NCBI GenBank assembly: GCA_001953115.1
Contig: LSSL01000148.1
Span: 9,860 to 60,921, forward strand
DNA: 51,062 nt
Direction of reading: 5' to 3'
From: Smittium mucronatum
Taxonomy: Eukaryota; Kickxellomycota; Harpellomycetes; Harpellales; Legeriomycetaceae
The notes beneath the pieces were generated by a model. It was not told the DNA's origin and searched no databases. It saw only the letters and a list, made by a program, of their open reading frames with translations. A program made the position numbers and the translations under genes. This document shows positions 49,201 to 51,062 of this stretch, piece after piece; positions within the stretch are counted from its first letter, which is position 1, and every line of letters begins with the position of its first letter.

Positions 49201-51062
49201 GTGTTGCTTATTTTTGAAATAAAGTAGAAAAAGATATTTAATTCGTCAAAATATTTTTAATTCAGCCAAAAAAAACAGTCAATAAGCATAAATAATCCCA
49301 AGAAGATAATCCATTTTTGACTCTTTAACATCTAGAATGCTTTATTGTGTAATGATTAATAGTTAAAGTTTACGCTGATTTGGTTTACTTTTAATAAAGA
49401 TCCATATACCAAAGCTACAAGATTTTAATCTCCAAATTTTGTTTTTGGATTTATCTATTCAAAGAATAACGAGATTTTTTAAGTAGAAGTCTAAGAAGAA
49501 ATCAATAAAGGCAGATTTTTTTTGAAAAAAGTCAGGCAAAGTTACTTGTGGGTCAATTGGGAGTATAATTTGGACTATTTCATCAGCAAAACAAAGTGTA
49601 AAATTGTAATTAACTGATTTTTATTTAAAAATTATAGGAATATCTGTACAAAAATTTCTCTTTTTTCTTTTTCAATTAATAAATATATTGGAAATAATTA
49701 TTTATAGATATTTAATGTATAAATTTATCTAATGGATTATGAAAATGAAATAATTAGAAGCTCAAAAAAACTTATGATCCTGAAAGAGCTATATATAAAA
49801 ACTGCTAAAGAGCTGAATAGTGAATTTTACATAAACAGGCTCAAAAACTGTAGGGTTTAAAAAAAATAAAACTTTTTATGTAATTTATTCCATTAGATAT
49901 TTTAAGTAATAAAAATTATGATACAAAAAAAATAATTTGGGCTGCTAATTATCAAGTATTTGGATAAAATTCAATAAGTTAAATAAAGAATTTATCTTAT
50001 TTCTATAAATTACCTCTCATAACTAGTTTAAAAAAAATAGCAAAATTTATTTTGTATAATTTAGATGAAATTTCCTAATACATGCAGTTATATCAAAATG
50101 ACTCCTTCAATTATTTAATAATTGAAGATTTTTCAAATTACTTTTTTTATAACCCTTATCTCTATTCTATTATGGTATTCCTATATTTTGTAACTTTAAA
50201 CCCAAAATTTAATATGTAAGCATCCTTTAGTTTTTATGGGCCAATTTATTTATTAATTTGTCTTCATTTGTAAAATTACTCAAAAATACAATTTGATTCT
50301 CCAATTGTTTCGATTTAGCTCGAAAATATTACTTATTCAAACATTTAATTCAATAAATTTATTTCATTAAAATAATTTCTCTAATATATATGTATTATTT
50401 CAAATTAAATAAACTTATGTCTATCGGTGACCAAAATGTAGAAATATAATAATAATTTATAGCAAAAATAAAAATATATTTAAATATTATTTATAAAAAC
50501 ATTAAGACTAAGCTTTCCAATAAAATTCCTACTAAATATTGCAAATATTAAGATAGATAAATAAGAGCAAATTCAATACAATATTCATATTCAATTTTGG
50601 TTAATTAATTATATTAGGTTTTTAGATCTTTTGTAACAAGGGATTGAGATTAATTAGATAGATTTATTTATTAGTATATATTTAATTATTTTAGAAAAAA
50701 AATACATTATATTCTATAGAACAAAAATTTGATATTTTTGGATAAAATTTACCGTTAATATCATATGAGTTATTTTTATTATGAAAAAATTAGATGTGTT
50801 TAGTTGGAATGATTTTATAAAAAATCATTTTTAAGCCTCATAATTTTTTATTTGCTCTTAGAATTATTCTGATAAAATAATATTTATATAAAAAAAGTTT
50901 TTTCCTAGAGAAAAATATTAAATATAATAATGTATAGAAAAAAAAATAGAATTAGTTACAGTATAATCCGAATTAATTATGTGTTAGTTTTTTTATGTAC
51001 CACTACCTTTATTTTCGATTAAGGGTTTTAATAATATGAAAAGAAATTAAAGATAGGACAAA
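46230..51062. other. Featureless AT-rich DNA to the window end
   Basis: No gene was recognised. A perfect hairpin (ACTATACTT, two-base loop, AAGTATAGT) lies at 46419-46438. The minus-strand open stretch 47476-47739 encodes 87 residues including NLEQWIDSIYNDRNIYKSYY. It has slightly more varied composition than other chance frames, but no motif and no homologue in this window, so I do not call it a gene. Confidence 0.45.

Overview
The window looks like intergenic, repeat-rich DNA from a very A+T-rich eukaryotic nuclear genome (roughly 80% A+T judged by eye, not computed). I found no intact protein gene, no rRNA or tRNA, no CRISPR array and no bacterial operon structure. The protein-coding signal I can support consists of broken transposable elements. 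An 80%-AT eukaryote carrying L1-like LINE, DIRS, piggyBac-like and Tc1/IS630-like elements could be a large-genome microsporidian, a myxozoan, a parasitic invertebrate or another AT-rich protist. The sequence alone does not settle which, and I hold the host identity at low confidence.

Layout. 1-1000: AT-rich DNA with a short purine/G-rich island. About 1018-3903: inverted-repeat arms enclosing a minus-strand relic of a LINE reverse transcriptase. 4062-5405: a piggyBac-like non-autonomous element with TTAA ends and arms of several hundred bases. About 5775-9975: a decayed DIRS-type tyrosine-recombinase retrotransposon on the minus strand, with inverted terminal repeats, RT/RNase H and recombinase remains. 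About 11320-12340: an unidentified minus-strand coding relic after a (TA)n run. 13902-13990: two piggyBac-like tips back to back. 15242-15784: an assembly gap with the same sequence on both sides. About 15840-16700: a small inverted-repeat element. 17388-19066: a long inverted repeat whose ~540 bp arms look identical. 26987-28405: an older foldback element. 31087-31872 (minus) and 45480-46230 (plus): two diverged copies of one unidentified coding element. 32917-35483: a Tc1/IS630-type element with ~700 bp arms that look identical around a dead transposase. The remaining stretches are featureless AT-rich DNA.

The genes do not work together as a pathway. The window records successive insertions. 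The LINE, DIRS, A/B and transposase reading frames are dead (stops and frameshifts), while two of the inverted-repeat elements have arms with no visible divergence. Those two either moved recently or have arms kept alike by gene conversion. The most interesting items are the contrast between perfect arms and a dead transposase at 32.9-35.5 kb, the perfect ~540 bp palindrome at 17.4-19.1 kb, and the two-copy unknown coding family that shares the same in-frame TGA.
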